From positions 868,001 through 932,000 of the forward strand of contig NZ_FOKC01000001.1 of assembly GCF_900112035.1 (NCBI RefSeq): a stretch of DNA of 64,000 bases, written 5' to 3'. The position numbers were made by a program, and so were the translations under genes. The notes under the pieces were generated by a model. That model saw only the letters and a program-made list of their open reading frames with translations, did no database searches and was not told the origin of the DNA. Position 1 is the first letter of the stretch; every line of letters starts with the position of its first letter. Shown here piece by piece: positions 39,490 to 48,312 of the stretch. Source of the DNA: Nocardioides alpinus. Lineage in GTDB: Bacteria > Actinomycetota > Actinomycetes > Propionibacteriales > Nocardioidaceae.

Positions 39490-40362
39490 ATGACGCGCGA
39501 GAAGACGACCTTCACCCCGCTGCGCTCCGTCCTCTACATGCCCAGCTCCAACGAGCGCGCGCTGGAGAAGGCGAAGTCCCTCGCCTGCGACGGCCTGATC
39601 CTCGACCTCGAGGACGCGGTCGCCCCCGACGCCAAGCCCCCCGCCCGTGAGGCGGCTGCCGCCGCGGCCGCCAGCGGCGACTACGGCCGTCGTACGGTCG
39701 CCATCCGCGTCAACGGGATCGGCACCGAGTGGCACGACGACGACATCGTCGCGGCGAGCCAGGCCGGCCCGGCTGCGATCGTCGTGCCTAAGGTCGGCAG
39801 TGCGGCCGAGGTCCAGCAGCTGGTCGCCGCGATGGAGCAGGCCGGCGCCCCGGACCACACCCGCCTCTGGGCCATGATCGAGACCCCCGGCGCGATCCTG
39901 GACGTGCTCGCGATCGCCCACGCCTCCGAGCGCCTGGGCGCGTTCGTCCTCGGCACCAACGACCTCGTCAAGGAGCTCTACGCCGAGCACGTCCCCGGGC
40001 GCGCGCCGATCCTGCCCAGCCTGCACACCGTGCTGCTGGCGGGCCGTGCGGCCGGGATCGCGGTGATCGACGGCGTCTACAACGACGTGAAGGACACCGA
40101 GGGCTTCCTCGCCGAGTGCGACCAGGGCCGCCAGATGGGCTTCGACGGCAAGACCCTCATCCACCCCGGCCAGGTCGAGGGCGCCAACGCCGCCTTCGCC
40201 CCGAGCGACCAGGCGGTCGAGGACGCCCGCGGCCTGATCGCCGCCTTCGAGGACGGCAGGGGCGCCGGCGTGGTCACCTACAACGGCAAGATGGTGGAGA
40301 ACCTCCACGTCGAGTCGGCCCGCCGCACCCTCGACATCCACGAGGCGATCCAGGCCCTCTGA
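39490..40362 (+). CDS. CitE-like CoA ester lyase/hydrolase (malyl-CoA thioesterase type)
   Basis: A 290-residue HpcH/HpaI protein: RSVLYMPSSNERALEKAKSL at the start, LILDLEDAVAPDAK (metal Glu/Asp), VAIRVNGIGT (Arg), VVPKVGSAAEV, AMIETPGAILDV (metal Glu) and GTNDLVKEL. The family includes citramalyl-CoA lyases and the (3S)-malyl-CoA thioesterase that pairs with malyl-CoA lyase. Direct pairing with the upstream lyase favours the thioesterase role, giving free malate, but this is an inference. The ATG is 1 bp after the previous stop. Confidence 0.83.
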   Translation: MTREKTTFTPLRSVLYMPSSNERALEKAKSLACDGLILDLEDAVAPDAKPPAREAAAAAAASGDYGRRTVAIRVNGIGTEWHDDDIVAASQAGPAAIVVPKVGSAAEVQQLVAAMEQAGAPDHTRLWAMIETPGAILDVLAIAHASERLGAFVLGTNDLVKELYAEHVPGRAPILPSLHTVLLAGRAAGIAVIDGVYNDVKDTEGFLAECDQGRQMGFDGKTLIHPGQVEGANAAFAPSDQAVEDARGLIAAFEDGRGAGVVTYNGKMVENLHVESARRTLDIHEAIQAL

Positions 40363-40454
40363 GGAGGGCTGCCGGCGCCTCAGCGCCACCGGGCGTCCCA
40401 CCCCTAGGGGCGCACCCGACTTTCCATTTGGCGACACCACCGGCAGAGTGACCC

Positions 40455-40475
40455 GGCCGTCCACGGTGGACGGCC
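40455..40475. promoter_or_regulatory. 21-bp palindrome before a small membrane-protein gene
   Basis: GGCCGTCCAC and its complement GTGGACGGCC flank a single central base. It ends 5 bases before the AGGAGG ribosome site of the next gene, so it could be an operator or an RNA hairpin that influences translation. Confidence 0.5.
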
Positions 40476-40493
40476 ATCTAGGAGGCGTACACC

Positions 40494-40637
40494 ATGATTG
40501 TCCTCGGACTGATCCTTCTCATCCTCGGGCTCCTGCTGCCCCAGAGCATCCTGACCACGATCGGCCTGATCCTCATCGTCGTCGGCCTCGTGCTCAACTT
40601 CGTCCCGATCGGCGGCAGCAGCCGCCGCGTCTGGTAG
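40494..40637 (+). CDS. Tiny two-helix membrane protein (47 residues)
   Basis: A 47-residue, almost wholly hydrophobic protein: IVLGLILLILGLLLPQSILT and TIGLILIVVGLVLNFVPIGG, then a short basic end SSRRVW. Two closely spaced membrane helices form a hairpin. AGGAGG precedes the ATG at 40494, and a strong terminator follows, so it is a separate unit. Similar tiny proteins are widespread in actinobacteria and have no known function. Confidence 0.75.
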   Translation: MIVLGLILLILGLLLPQSILTTIGLILIVVGLVLNFVPIGGSSRRVW

Positions 40638-40666
40638 CAGCAACGGCACACGCCACACCTGTTCGA

Positions 40667-40700
40667 CAGGCCCCGGAGACCGCATGGTCTCCGGGGCCTG
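40667..40700. terminator. Strong stem-loop terminator
   Basis: Perfect 15-bp arms CAGGCCCCGGAGACC and its complement with a GCAT loop, 29 bp after the stop of the tiny membrane-protein gene. No T-tract. Confidence 0.75.
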
Positions 40701-40757
40701 AGCACGCCCGCGACAAGTCTGCGGCCGCTCTCTCTGGTCGGCGAGGCGCCGTCTTCG

Positions 40758-40763
40758 TACGGT
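40758..40763 (+). promoter_or_regulatory. Probable -10 element for the GDSL esterase
   Basis: TACGGT ends 6 bases before the ATG at 40770. The intervening CGGGGG could act as a poor ribosome site but lies too close to the start, so a leaderless transcript is likely. Confidence 0.4.
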
Positions 40764-40769
40764 CGGGGG

Positions 40770-41576
40770 ATGACCCCACGTCCCCTGTCACTGATCGGCT
40801 CGCTCCTCGCGACCGCTGCGATCGTCACAACCGGCCTCGCCGGTCCCGCCCCCGCCGCCAGCACGACGCACGTGCTCGACGGCCTCGGCGACTCGTACGC
40901 CTCGGGCTACGGCGTCGCGCCGTCCTTCACCACGCCGTGCGGCAGGGCCGACTCCGCACCCGCCCCGGCGATCGACGGCCGGATGCGGCTGGCCCTCGAC
41001 GACTTCGTGGCCTGCGCCGGCGCGAGGACCACCGACCTCGTCCCCCAGGGACAGATCGCTGCACTCGGCTCCGACACCGACGTCGTGACCCTGTCGATCG
41101 GCGGCAACGACATCGGGTGGTCGCAGGCCGTCGGCGCCTGCCTCGCCGGCAGCGACGCCCAGTGCACCGGAGCCCTTGCCCAGACACGCGCCCGGATCAC
41201 CACCCAGCTGCCGGGACTGCTTGACAGCGCGTACGACCAGGTCGACGCGGCTGCCCCCGCTGCGGCGGTGTACGTCACCGGCTACCCGCGCCTCTTCTCC
41301 TCGGCGTACGGCGCGGTGCTCGGCGCCTCGCCGATCGAGCAGGACGCCCTCAACGAGGGCGCCGACCTGCTCAACGCGACGATCCGGACGGCGGCCGAGG
41401 CCCACGGCTACACGTTCGTGGACCTCACGAAGCGCTTCGCCGACCACGGCGTCAACGCCCCCGAACCGTGGCTCATCTGGCCGACCAGCCCGGGGTCGTT
41501 CCACCCCAACGAGCCCGGCTACGAGGCCTACGCCGCCGCGGTGACCGCTGCGATCCGGCCGTCGGCCCTGCGCTGA
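40770..41576 (+). CDS. Secreted GDSL/SGNH esterase (Streptomyces lipase-like)
   Basis: A 268-residue exported hydrolase. The signal peptide is LIGSLLATAAIVTTGLAGPAPAAS. The blocks are GLGDSYASGYG (nucleophile Ser), SIGGNDIGW (Gly and Asn of the oxyanion hole) and SFHPNEPGYEAYA (catalytic His). Cys pairs fit disulfides seen in extracellular actinobacterial lipases. The substrate is a lipid or short ester. It stands alone and is convergent with the DinB gene. Confidence 0.9.
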   Translation: MTPRPLSLIGSLLATAAIVTTGLAGPAPAASTTHVLDGLGDSYASGYGVAPSFTTPCGRADSAPAPAIDGRMRLALDDFVACAGARTTDLVPQGQIAALGSDTDVVTLSIGGNDIGWSQAVGACLAGSDAQCTGALAQTRARITTQLPGLLDSAYDQVDAAAPAAAVYVTGYPRLFSSAYGAVLGASPIEQDALNEGADLLNATIRTAAEAHGYTFVDLTKRFADHGVNAPEPWLIWPTSPGSFHPNEPGYEAYAAAVTAAIRPSALR

Positions 41577-41604
41577 GCCCAGGGCCGCGGCATGGTGCCG
41601 ACAG

Positions 41605-42183
41605 TCAGCCCACGGCCCGGGCGGCCGCCTCGATCTCCGCTCTCCGCTGCGCCCAGAAGGCCGCGTCGTGCCCGTCTGCGGCCATCGCCTCCGCGTCGGT
41701 GCCCACCGCCCCGTCGAGCTCCTCGCGCAGGACGTCGGCGTGCCCGGCGTGCCGGCTGGTCTCGGCCAGAAGGTGGACGAGGACGTTGAACAACGGCACC
41801 TCGGCGTCGCCCCACCAGGCCACCCGGCCCGTGGAGTCGAGGTCGAGCGCGGCGATGGTCGCGTCGCTGTGCGCCCACACGCGGCGGTAGCGGTCGGTGA
41901 CGTCCGAGCGCGACTCGTGCTCGCTCGCCCACATGTCGGCGAGCCGGTCGGTCTCGACGTCCCAGCGCGGCAACGGCTCGGGGAAGGGACGGTCGAAGAC
42001 CTCGCCGAGATATCGGGCCTCCCAGGTCGCGAGGTGCTTGACCAGGCCGAGCAGGTTGGTCCCGGTGACGGTCATCGGACGCCGTACGTCGTACTCCGAC
42101 AGGCCCTCGAGCTTGGCGAGCACCGCCTCGCGCTCGTGCATGAGGTAGGTGTGGAGGTTGGCCTTGGCGGCGTCGGCGTCCAT
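41605..42183 (-). CDS. DinB-family protein (DUF664-type)
   Basis: About 192 residues forming the DinB four-helix bundle: EREAVLAKLEGLSEYDVRRPMTVTGTNLLGLVKHLATWEARYLGEVF split by loops, and a late His pair in LLAETSRHAGHADVLREEL. The three His that would bind a metal (in VKHLATWE and RHAGHADVL) are present. Some actinobacterial members are mycothiol-dependent transferases. Substrate unknown. Starting at 42192 (GTG) is also possible; the ATG at 42183 is preferred. Confidence 0.82.
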   Translation of the reverse strand: MDADAAKANLHTYLMHEREAVLAKLEGLSEYDVRRPMTVTGTNLLGLVKHLATWEARYLGEVFDRPFPEPLPRWDVETDRLADMWASEHESRSDVTDRYRRVWAHSDATIAALDLDSTGRVAWWGDAEVPLFNVLVHLLAETSRHAGHADVLREELDGAVGTDAEAMAADGHDAAFWAQRRAEIEAAARAVG

Positions 42184-42223
42184 GGCCACCACCCTGCCAC
42201 CGCCACCGCTGTGGACCGTGGCG

Positions 42224-44023
42224 TCAGTCCCGCATCGGGATCCTCACGCCGCGCTCGTCGGCCACCTCGATGGCGCGGTCGTAGCCCGCGTCGACGTGGC
42301 GGATCACCCCCATGCCGGGGTCGTTGGTGAGCACGCGCTCGATCTTCTCCGCGGCCAGCGCGGTGCCGTCGGCGACGGTGACCTGGCCCGCGTGGAGCGA
42401 GCGGCCGATGCCGACTCCGCCGCCGTGGTGGAAGGAGACCCACGTGGCACCGGACGCGGTGTTGACGAGCGCGTTGAGGATCGCCCAGTCGGCGATCGCG
42501 TCGGAGCCGTCGAGCATCGCCTCGGTCTCGCGGTAGGGCGAGGCGACAGAGCCGCAGTCGAGGTGGTCGCGGCCGATCACGATCGGCGCCTTCAGCTCAC
42601 CGCTCGCCACCATCTCGTTGAACTTCGCGCCCGCCTTCGCGCGGTCGCCGTAGCCCAGCCAGCAGATCCGTGCCGGCAGGCCCTGGAACTGCACGCGCTC
42701 ACGAGCCATGTCGATCCACGCGTGCAGTCGGGCGTACTCCGGCTTCTCGTCCGCCGGGAAGAGCTCCTTGATGGCACGGTCGGTGGCGTAGATGTCCTCG
42801 GGGTCACCCGACAGCGCGGCCCAGCGGAAGGGGCCCTTGCCCTCGCAGAAGAGCGGCCGGATGTAGGCCGGGACGAATCCGGGGAACTCGAAGGCCCGGT
42901 CGTAGCCGCCCTTGCGGGCCTCGTCGCGGATCGAGTTGCCGTAGTCGAAGACCTCGGCGCCGGCGTCCTGGAACTCCACCATCGCGCGCACGTGCCGCGC
43001 CATCGACTCCTGGCTGCGCTTGGTGAAGCCGCGGGGATCCTCGGTGCGCTCGCGCTCCCAGTCGTCGTACGCCGTCCCGGCGGGCAGGTAGAACAGCGGG
43101 TCGTGCGCCGACGTCTGGTCGGTGACGATGTCGACCAGCGGCCCGCCGCCCTCGTCCGCGCGCGCGAGGTGGCGCTCGAGCAGCTCGGGAAGGAGGTCGG
43201 CGGCGTTGCCGAGGACGCCGATCGACAGTCCACGACGCGCGTCGCGGGCCTCCAACGCCAGCTCGATCGCATGGTCGAGGTCACGGGCCTGCACATCGAG
43301 GTAGCGGGTCTCGAGACGGCGGTCGATGCGGTGCTGGTCGCACTCGATGCAGATCGCCACACCGTCGTTCATCGTGACGGCGAGCGGTTGCGCGCCGCCC
43401 ATCCCGCCGAGGCCGGCGGTGACGGTGATGGTGCCGGCGAGGGTCCCGTCGAAGCGGAGGTCTGCAATCGCGGCAAAGGTCTCGAAGGTGCCCTGCAGGA
43501 TCCCCTGCGTGCCGATGTAGATCCACGACCCGGCCGTCATCTGGCCGTACATCGTCAGCCCGAGGTCCTCGAGCCGGCGGAACTCCTCCCAGTCGGCCCA
43601 GTCGCCGACGAGGTTGGAGTTGGCGATCAGCACGCGCGGCGCCCACGCGTGGGTGCGCATGATGCCGACGGGCTTGCCGGACTGCACGAGCAGCGTCTCG
43701 TCGTCCTCGAGGTCGCGCAGGGAGCGGACGATGGCGTCGTACGCCTCCCAGCTGCGCGCCGCCTTGCCGGTGCCGCCGTAGACGACGAGGTCCTCGGGGC
43801 GCTCGGCGTTGTCGGGGTCGAGGTTGTTCATCAGCATCCGCAGCGGCGCCTCGGTCTGCCACGACTTCGCGGTCAGCTCGGTGCCGTGGGCGGCACGGAT
43901 GGGCAGCCGGGGGTTGTCGGCGGCCGCTGGTTGCCCTTCGACACGGCGCTGGCGCGCCTGCTCAGGACCCGCAGGTCGCGCAGCGACCGTGTCGAAACCC
44001 AGGTTCGTAGCGTCAGTCGTCAT
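42224..44023 (-). CDS. hutU: Urocanate hydratase (urocanase)
   Basis: Second step of histidine breakdown: adds water to urocanate with NAD as electrophile, giving imidazolonepropionate. It has 599 residues; the core from [20 protein letters not shown] onward fits the family, with [14 protein letters not shown], the Cys in [14 protein letters not shown] and the [17 protein letters not shown] block. The first ~38 residues are not family-like and are largely encoded by an interspersed palindromic element. The ATG at 44023 is still favoured because it keeps the same distance to the upstream operator as in hutH and the amidohydrolase gene. Confidence 0.95.
   Translation of the reverse strand: MTTDATNLGFDTVAARPAGPEQARQRRVEGQPAAADNPRLPIRAAHGTELTAKSWQTEAPLRMLMNNLDPDNAERPEDLVVYGGTGKAARSWEAYDAIVRSLRDLEDDETLLVQSGKPVGIMRTHAWAPRVLIANSNLVGDWADWEEFRRLEDLGLTMYGQMTAGSWIYIGTQGILQGTFETFAAIADLRFDGTLAGTITVTAGLGGMGGAQPLAVTMNDGVAICIECDQHRIDRRLETRYLDVQARDLDHAIELALEARDARRGLSIGVLGNAADLLPELLERHLARADEGGGPLVDIVTDQTSAHDPLFYLPAGTAYDDWERERTEDPRGFTKRSQESMARHVRAMVEFQDAGAEVFDYGNSIRDEARKGGYDRAFEFPGFVPAYIRPLFCEGKGPFRWAALSGDPEDIYATDRAIKELFPADEKPEYARLHAWIDMARERVQFQGLPARICWLGYGDRAKAGAKFNEMVASGELKAPIVIGRDHLDCGSVASPYRETEAMLDGSDAIADWAILNALVNTASGATWVSFHHGGGVGIGRSLHAGQVTVADGTALAAEKIERVLTNDPGMGVIRHVDAGYDRAIEVADERGVRIPMRD
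43926..44000. repeat. Palindromic interspersed element in the 5' end of hutU
   Basis: TTCGACACGG at 43937-43946 pairs with CCGTGTCGAA at 43987-43996, with GCTGGTTG at one end. It is the same type of element as at 5990-6133 (TTTCGACACGGGCGC ... CAACCAGC). It is read as codons by the start of hutU. Confidence 0.65.
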
Positions 44024-44078
44024 GCCCTCATGAAAGCGCCGCAGCGTCGGCGACCGAAAGAGGGCGACCCGGATCGAA

Positions 44079-44094
44079 GTCTGAGATCCGAGAC
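44079..44094. promoter_or_regulatory. Hut-regulon palindrome, site 2
   Basis: GTCTGAGATCCGAGAC, which on the other strand reads GTCTCGGATCTCAGAC, one base different from sites 1 and 3. It lies 56 bp before the hutU start and just after the small secreted protein gene. Confidence 0.72.
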
Positions 44095-44110
44095 TGCGCC
44101 CCGCAAGCGG

Positions 44111-44413
44111 TCAGCGACCCCGGTTCCGGGCCCGAGCCCAGGCCTGCGCAGAGCTCATGAGCTCGGCCCGGGTGATGTAGGAGTCAGCCGGTCGCAGATA
44201 GGGACGCAGCTGGCTCACGCCGTTGGAGCACAGGGCATCGTTGTGCCAGTTGCGGTCCATCGTCGGAGACCACCGGCACGTCCACAGGGGAGCCGCCGAA
44301 GGCGCCACGGCGGAACGCAGAGTTCCAGCTCCCGGCGACGCCTGGGCCGAGGGTGCGACCCCGGCCGCGGCCAGGGTGCCCACCAGGACGAACCCGCACA
44401 TGATCCTTCTCAT
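44111..44413 (-). CDS. Small secreted protein in the hut locus
   Basis: Unrecognised 100-residue protein. It has a signal peptide (MRRIMCGFVLVGTLAAAGVAPSAQA) and a mature chain of about 75 residues with one Cys pair (TCRW and LCSNG) that could form a disulfide, and a C-terminal YITRAELMSSAQAWARAR helix. It lies between hutH and the hutU operator, on the same strand. Nothing links it to histidine use except position. An in-frame TTG at 44422 is an alternative start. Confidence 0.6.
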   Translation of the reverse strand: MRRIMCGFVLVGTLAAAGVAPSAQASPGAGTLRSAVAPSAAPLWTCRWSPTMDRNWHNDALCSNGVSQLRPYLRPADSYITRAELMSSAQAWARARNRGR

Positions 44414-44500
44414 AGGACGCAACGTAGCGGCGGCAGCGAGCCGCGTCTCCCGAACGGCCCAGGCTGCACCTGAACCGGACGGGCGAGCTACGTCGTGGCC

Positions 44501-46054
44501 TCAGGCCAGCGGGCCGACCACACCTTCCGCCGCGGCGAGGACCGCGCCGGACTGGACGAGGCCGACCGCGGCCTCGATCTCGGGCGAGAGGTGGCGGTCG
44601 GGGCCGGGGCCCTGGATGCCGGAGTCGCGCAGGAGCGCGACCACGGCGGCGGTGGCGGGCGACGGCGTGAGGGGCGCGCGCAGGTCGAGCGCGCGGGCCG
44701 CGGTGAGCACCTCGACCGCGACGACACGCGACAGCCCGTCGATGCTGCGGCGCAGCTTGCGCGCGGCGCCCCAGCCCATCGACACGTGGTCCTCCTGCAT
44801 GGCGCTGGAGGGGATCGAGTCGACGGACGCCGGGACGGCGAGCCGCTTGAGCTCGGAGACGATCGCGGCCTGGGTGTACTGCGCGATCATGTGGCCGCTG
44901 TCCACGCCGGGGTCGTCGGCGAGGAAGGGCGGCAGCCCGTGGTTGCGCGCCTTGTCGAGGAAGCGGTCCGTACGCCGCTCGCTGATCGACGCGACGTCGG
45001 CGGCGACGATCGCCAGGAAGTCGAGGACGTAGGCCACCGGTGCACCGTGGAAGTTGCCGTTGGACTCCACCGTCCCACTGCCGTCAGGGTTGGCGAGCAC
45101 GACCGGGTTGTCGATCGCGCTCGCGAGCTCGTGGCCGGCCACGGTCGCCGCGTGCTCGACGGTGTCGCGAGCCGCGCCGTGCACCTGCGGCGAGCACCGC
45201 AGCGAGTAGGCGTCCTGGACGCGGTTGCAGTCCCCTGTCCGGTGCGACGCGACGATCGCGGAGCCCGCCATCATCGCCGTGAGGTTCGCCGCGGACAGCG
45301 CCTGGCCGGGGTGCGGGCGGATGGCCTGCAGCGCGGGGGCGAACACCCGGTCCGTGCCGAGCTGGCCCTCGACACTCATGGCCGCAGCGATGTCGGCGGT
45401 GCGCAGCAGCATCCGCAGGTCGGTGATGGCCATGACCAGCATGCCGAGCATGCCGTCGGTGCCGTTGATCAGCGCCAGGCCCTCCTTGGCGACCAGCTCG
45501 ACCGGCTCGAGTCCGGCCGCGGCCAGGGCGTCGGCGGCGGGCATCAGCACGCCGGCCCCGTCACGTACGTCGCCCTCCCCCATCAGCGCGAGCGCACAGT
45601 GGGACAGGGGTGCGAGGTCCCCGGAGCAGCCGAGCGAGCCGTACTCCCGCACGACCGGCGTGATCCCGTGCGTCAGGAGCGAGGCCATCAGCTGCGCAGT
45701 CTGCCGTCGTACGCCGGTGCGACCCGTCGCGAGCGTCGAGAGACGCAGCAGCATGAGGGCCCGGACGACCTCGCGCTCGACCTCCGGGCCGGAGCCGGCG
45801 GCGTGCGAACGCACCAGCGAGCGCTGGAGCTGGGCGCGCATCTCGGTCGGGATGTGCCGGGTGGCAAGGGCACCGAACCCCGTGCTGACGCCGTACGTCG
45901 GCGTCTCGGCCGCGGCCAGCGTCTCGATGACGCCGCGGGCGTGGTCGATCGCGCCGAGCGCCTCGTCGGTCAGCTCGACGTGGGCGCCCGCGCGGGCGAC
46001 ATGGACAAGGTCCTCGAACGAGACGGGGCCGACCCCGACCTGGATGGTCTGCAT
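44501..46054 (-). CDS. hutH: Histidine ammonia-lyase
   Basis: First step of histidine degradation: removes ammonia to form urocanate. It has 517 residues, the usual length. The MIO prosthetic group forms from the triad Cys-Ser-Gly in GSLGCSGDLAPLSH; the Cys variant is allowed in the family signature. Other conserved parts are YGVSTGFGAL and the C-terminal QEDHVSMGWGAARK. The ATG at 46054 is preferred to 46063 because homologues begin near MQTIQVG and the operator then stands at the common distance. It is divergent from a LuxR regulator. Confidence 0.97.
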   Translation of the reverse strand: MQTIQVGVGPVSFEDLVHVARAGAHVELTDEALGAIDHARGVIETLAAAETPTYGVSTGFGALATRHIPTEMRAQLQRSLVRSHAAGSGPEVEREVVRALMLLRLSTLATGRTGVRRQTAQLMASLLTHGITPVVREYGSLGCSGDLAPLSHCALALMGEGDVRDGAGVLMPAADALAAAGLEPVELVAKEGLALINGTDGMLGMLVMAITDLRMLLRTADIAAAMSVEGQLGTDRVFAPALQAIRPHPGQALSAANLTAMMAGSAIVASHRTGDCNRVQDAYSLRCSPQVHGAARDTVEHAATVAGHELASAIDNPVVLANPDGSGTVESNGNFHGAPVAYVLDFLAIVAADVASISERRTDRFLDKARNHGLPPFLADDPGVDSGHMIAQYTQAAIVSELKRLAVPASVDSIPSSAMQEDHVSMGWGAARKLRRSIDGLSRVVAVEVLTAARALDLRAPLTPSPATAAVVALLRDSGIQGPGPDRHLSPEIEAAVGLVQSGAVLAAAEGVVGPLA

Positions 46055-46109
46055 GTCGCCCATCCAACGCCTGCGGCGCGGGGGCGACCACCCCGTCCGA
46101 AGGCGTACT

Positions 46110-46125
46110 GTCTCGGATCCCAGAC
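46110..46125. promoter_or_regulatory. Hut-regulon palindrome, site 3
   Basis: GTCTCGGATCCCAGAC, identical to site 1, 56 bp before the hutH start and 73 bp before the divergent LuxR regulator gene. Confidence 0.75.
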
Positions 46126-46197
46126 CGCTGCGTCGGTCTGGACCAGGGTGCGGGGCGTGCGCAGCACGCCTACCGTCGAGGTGACGGAGGAGGCACT

Positions 46198-46884
46198 GTG
46201 CCCGATCTCGTGCTGACCGAACGCGAACAGTCGTGCCTGCGTGCCCTGATGGCCCTCGAGCCGACACCGGGCGCGCTCCCCGCGCCGCACGTCCTCGCCC
46301 TCGTCGACCGCCTCATCCCCTGCGACGAGATCGACGTCCACATCGCTGACTCGACGGGCTGCGTGCTGGAGGCCGTCTCCCTTCCGCACGTCCCCTGGGG
46401 CTCGTTCGACCCGCAGGCGTGCGATGGACCGCTGCCGCTGGGCATCGTGCACCAGAGTCGCGATCCCGACCACCAGGACCTGCTCCGGTCCGTCGGCGTG
46501 GCCGACGGCGTGGTCATCGGGTTCCGCAACGGCAAGGACCACGTCTCCCAGCTCTCGCTGGATCGGCACAGGAGCACCTTCACGGACCGCGACCTGGCGA
46601 TGCTCCGGATGATCAGCCCCGCACTCCAGCGACTGATGCGCAGCCACCAGACGTGCGCCCTCCCCTCCTCGCTCACGCTGACGGAACGGCGCGTGCTGCA
46701 GCTCGTCGCCACCGGCCGGTCGAACTCCGACATCGCCGAGGACCTCTACGTCTCGGTCGCCACCGTGCGCAAGCACCTCGAGCACGCCTACCGGAAGCTG
46801 GGCGTGCACAACCGGATGGCGGCCGTGGTCGCGTTCCGCGGCGGCCCCACGAGCGCGGTCGACCAGGTGGAGGAATACGCCTGA
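46198..46884 (+). CDS. LuxR-family transcriptional regulator, candidate hut regulator
   Basis: A 228-residue regulator with a GAF-like N-terminal region (residues about 15-150; LVDRLIPCDEIDVHIADSTG, FTDRDLAMLRMISPAL) and a LuxR helix-turn-helix at about 155-215 (LTLTERRVLQLVATGRSNSD, VSVATVRKHLEHAYRKLGVHN). There is no phosphoacceptor domain, so a small ligand is the likely signal. GGAGGAGG precedes the GTG. Being divergent from hutH across the shared palindrome, it is the first candidate for control of the hut genes (inference). Confidence 0.88.
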   Translation: MPDLVLTEREQSCLRALMALEPTPGALPAPHVLALVDRLIPCDEIDVHIADSTGCVLEAVSLPHVPWGSFDPQACDGPLPLGIVHQSRDPDHQDLLRSVGVADGVVIGFRNGKDHVSQLSLDRHRSTFTDRDLAMLRMISPALQRLMRSHQTCALPSSLTLTERRVLQLVATGRSNSDIAEDLYVSVATVRKHLEHAYRKLGVHNRMAAVVAFRGGPTSAVDQVEEYA

Positions 46885-46957
46885 AAGCGAATTCCGCCCG
46901 AGCGCGCGGATCGCTTCACTCGGAAGCGAGACCACCCCTGCTCCGAGAAGCACCCTC

Positions 46958-48217
46958 ATGACGTCGCTCCGTCGCATCCTCCTGACCCTGGGCTCCGGCC
47001 TCCTCGTGGCCCCGCTGCTCGTCGCCGCGGCGGACGCCACGGCGTCCGCGCCCACCCACCGCGCCGCACCTGCCGTCGCCCACCCGGCGAACGACCACGT
47101 CAAGGCCGCGGAGGCGGCGGTCCAGTGGCAGCGCATCGCGGTGCGCACCATCTGGACCGAGACCGTGCCGATGCCGGCGCCTCCCGTCGGTTCGATGTAC
47201 CTGTCGTTCACCTCTCTCGCGGTGCACGACGCCGCTCGCGAGGCCCAGCGCCAGGGCCGGGTCGCTGCCACCGCCGCAGTCGCGACGGCCGCCCACGACG
47301 TGCTGCACGAGTACTTCCCCGGCTCCCGGGCCAACCTCGACGCCGACCTCGCGGCCATGATGGCGCGCATCCCTGACGGGAGGAAGGCGGACGCCGGTGC
47401 CGCGATCGGCGCCGCGGCTGCGGACGCGATGATCGCCTCCCGGGTGGGCGACGGGCGCTTCAACACCGCGATCGTCTACCAGAAGGCGGCCGCACCGGGT
47501 GTCTGGCAGCCCCCGGCAACGGGCATGGCCCTCGCGTGGCTCGGCTTCCTCAAGCCGGTCGTCGACGTCGCCCCGGTCGCCCTCGACGGCCCCGACCCCT
47601 TGGGCAGCGCCGCGTACGCCGCGGACTACCGAGAGGTGGCCGCGGTCGGGTCGACCACCTCGACGACGCGTACGGCCGACCAGACCGCGATCTCGCAGTT
47701 CTTCGCGGGTTCGACGATCAGCGCCGCCTACCGTCTCGCCGTCTGCGACGTGCTGGACGGTGCACCGTTGGGGCTGCTGCCCACCACCCGCATGTTCGCC
47801 CGCATCGACGCCGCCGTGGTGACGAGCTTCATCCAGACGTTCCGGCTGAAGTACGACCTCGGCTTCTGGCGACCTGTCCAGGCGATCGCAGCGGCCGACA
47901 CCGACGGCAACGCGGGGACGGTCCCGGAGACCGGGTGGGTGCCACTCATCCCCAACCCCGCGTACTCCGACTACACCAGCGGGCACGCCGCGGCGACGTC
48001 GCCGTTCGCCGAGGTGGTGCGCGAGACCCTGGGCGACGCCACCCCGCTCGTCCTGCGGGTCGGGAGCCAGTCCCGCAGCTACGCGACGCTCACGGCACTC
48101 GAGCACGATGCGCTCAACGCCCGGATCTGGGGTGGCCTGCACTTCCGCGACGCCATGGATGACGGCTACCTCCTCGGACACACGACGGCACAGCGGGTGA
48201 TGTGGTCGATCCGCTGA
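46958..48217 (+). CDS. Secreted vanadium-dependent haloperoxidase-like (PAP2 superfamily) protein
   Basis: A 419-residue exported protein. The signal peptide is LLTLGSGLLVAPLLVAAADATA. The helical PAP2/haloperoxidase core has the phosphate/vanadate site in three parts: the FWRP segment in YDLGFWRPVQAI, SDYTSGHAAAT (Ser-Gly-His) and LNARIWGGLHFRDAMDDG with the Arg/His pair. Members either oxidise halides with peroxide or dephosphorylate; the fold does not decide which. It follows the LuxR gene by 73 bp on the same strand, possibly co-regulated. Confidence 0.85.
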   Translation: MTSLRRILLTLGSGLLVAPLLVAAADATASAPTHRAAPAVAHPANDHVKAAEAAVQWQRIAVRTIWTETVPMPAPPVGSMYLSFTSLAVHDAAREAQRQGRVAATAAVATAAHDVLHEYFPGSRANLDADLAAMMARIPDGRKADAGAAIGAAAADAMIASRVGDGRFNTAIVYQKAAAPGVWQPPATGMALAWLGFLKPVVDVAPVALDGPDPLGSAAYAADYREVAAVGSTTSTTRTADQTAISQFFAGSTISAAYRLAVCDVLDGAPLGLLPTTRMFARIDAAVVTSFIQTFRLKYDLGFWRPVQAIAAADTDGNAGTVPETGWVPLIPNPAYSDYTSGHAAATSPFAEVVRETLGDATPLVLRVGSQSRSYATLTALEHDALNARIWGGLHFRDAMDDGYLLGHTTAQRVMWSIR

Positions 48218-48312
48218 GCCCCGCCTCTTGGGGGGTGCACCGCGACAGGCCGCTCCGGCACCGTGCAGGGGAAAGGTGACCCGTCCGAGGTCGCCGGAGC
48301 AGGAGGAACGCT

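Noticed and set aside
44501..46054. Cys in place of Ala in the MIO triad of HutH (GCSGDLAP)
   Set aside because: The published family signature allows Cys at this place, and the rest of the enzyme is normal, so it is not a defect.
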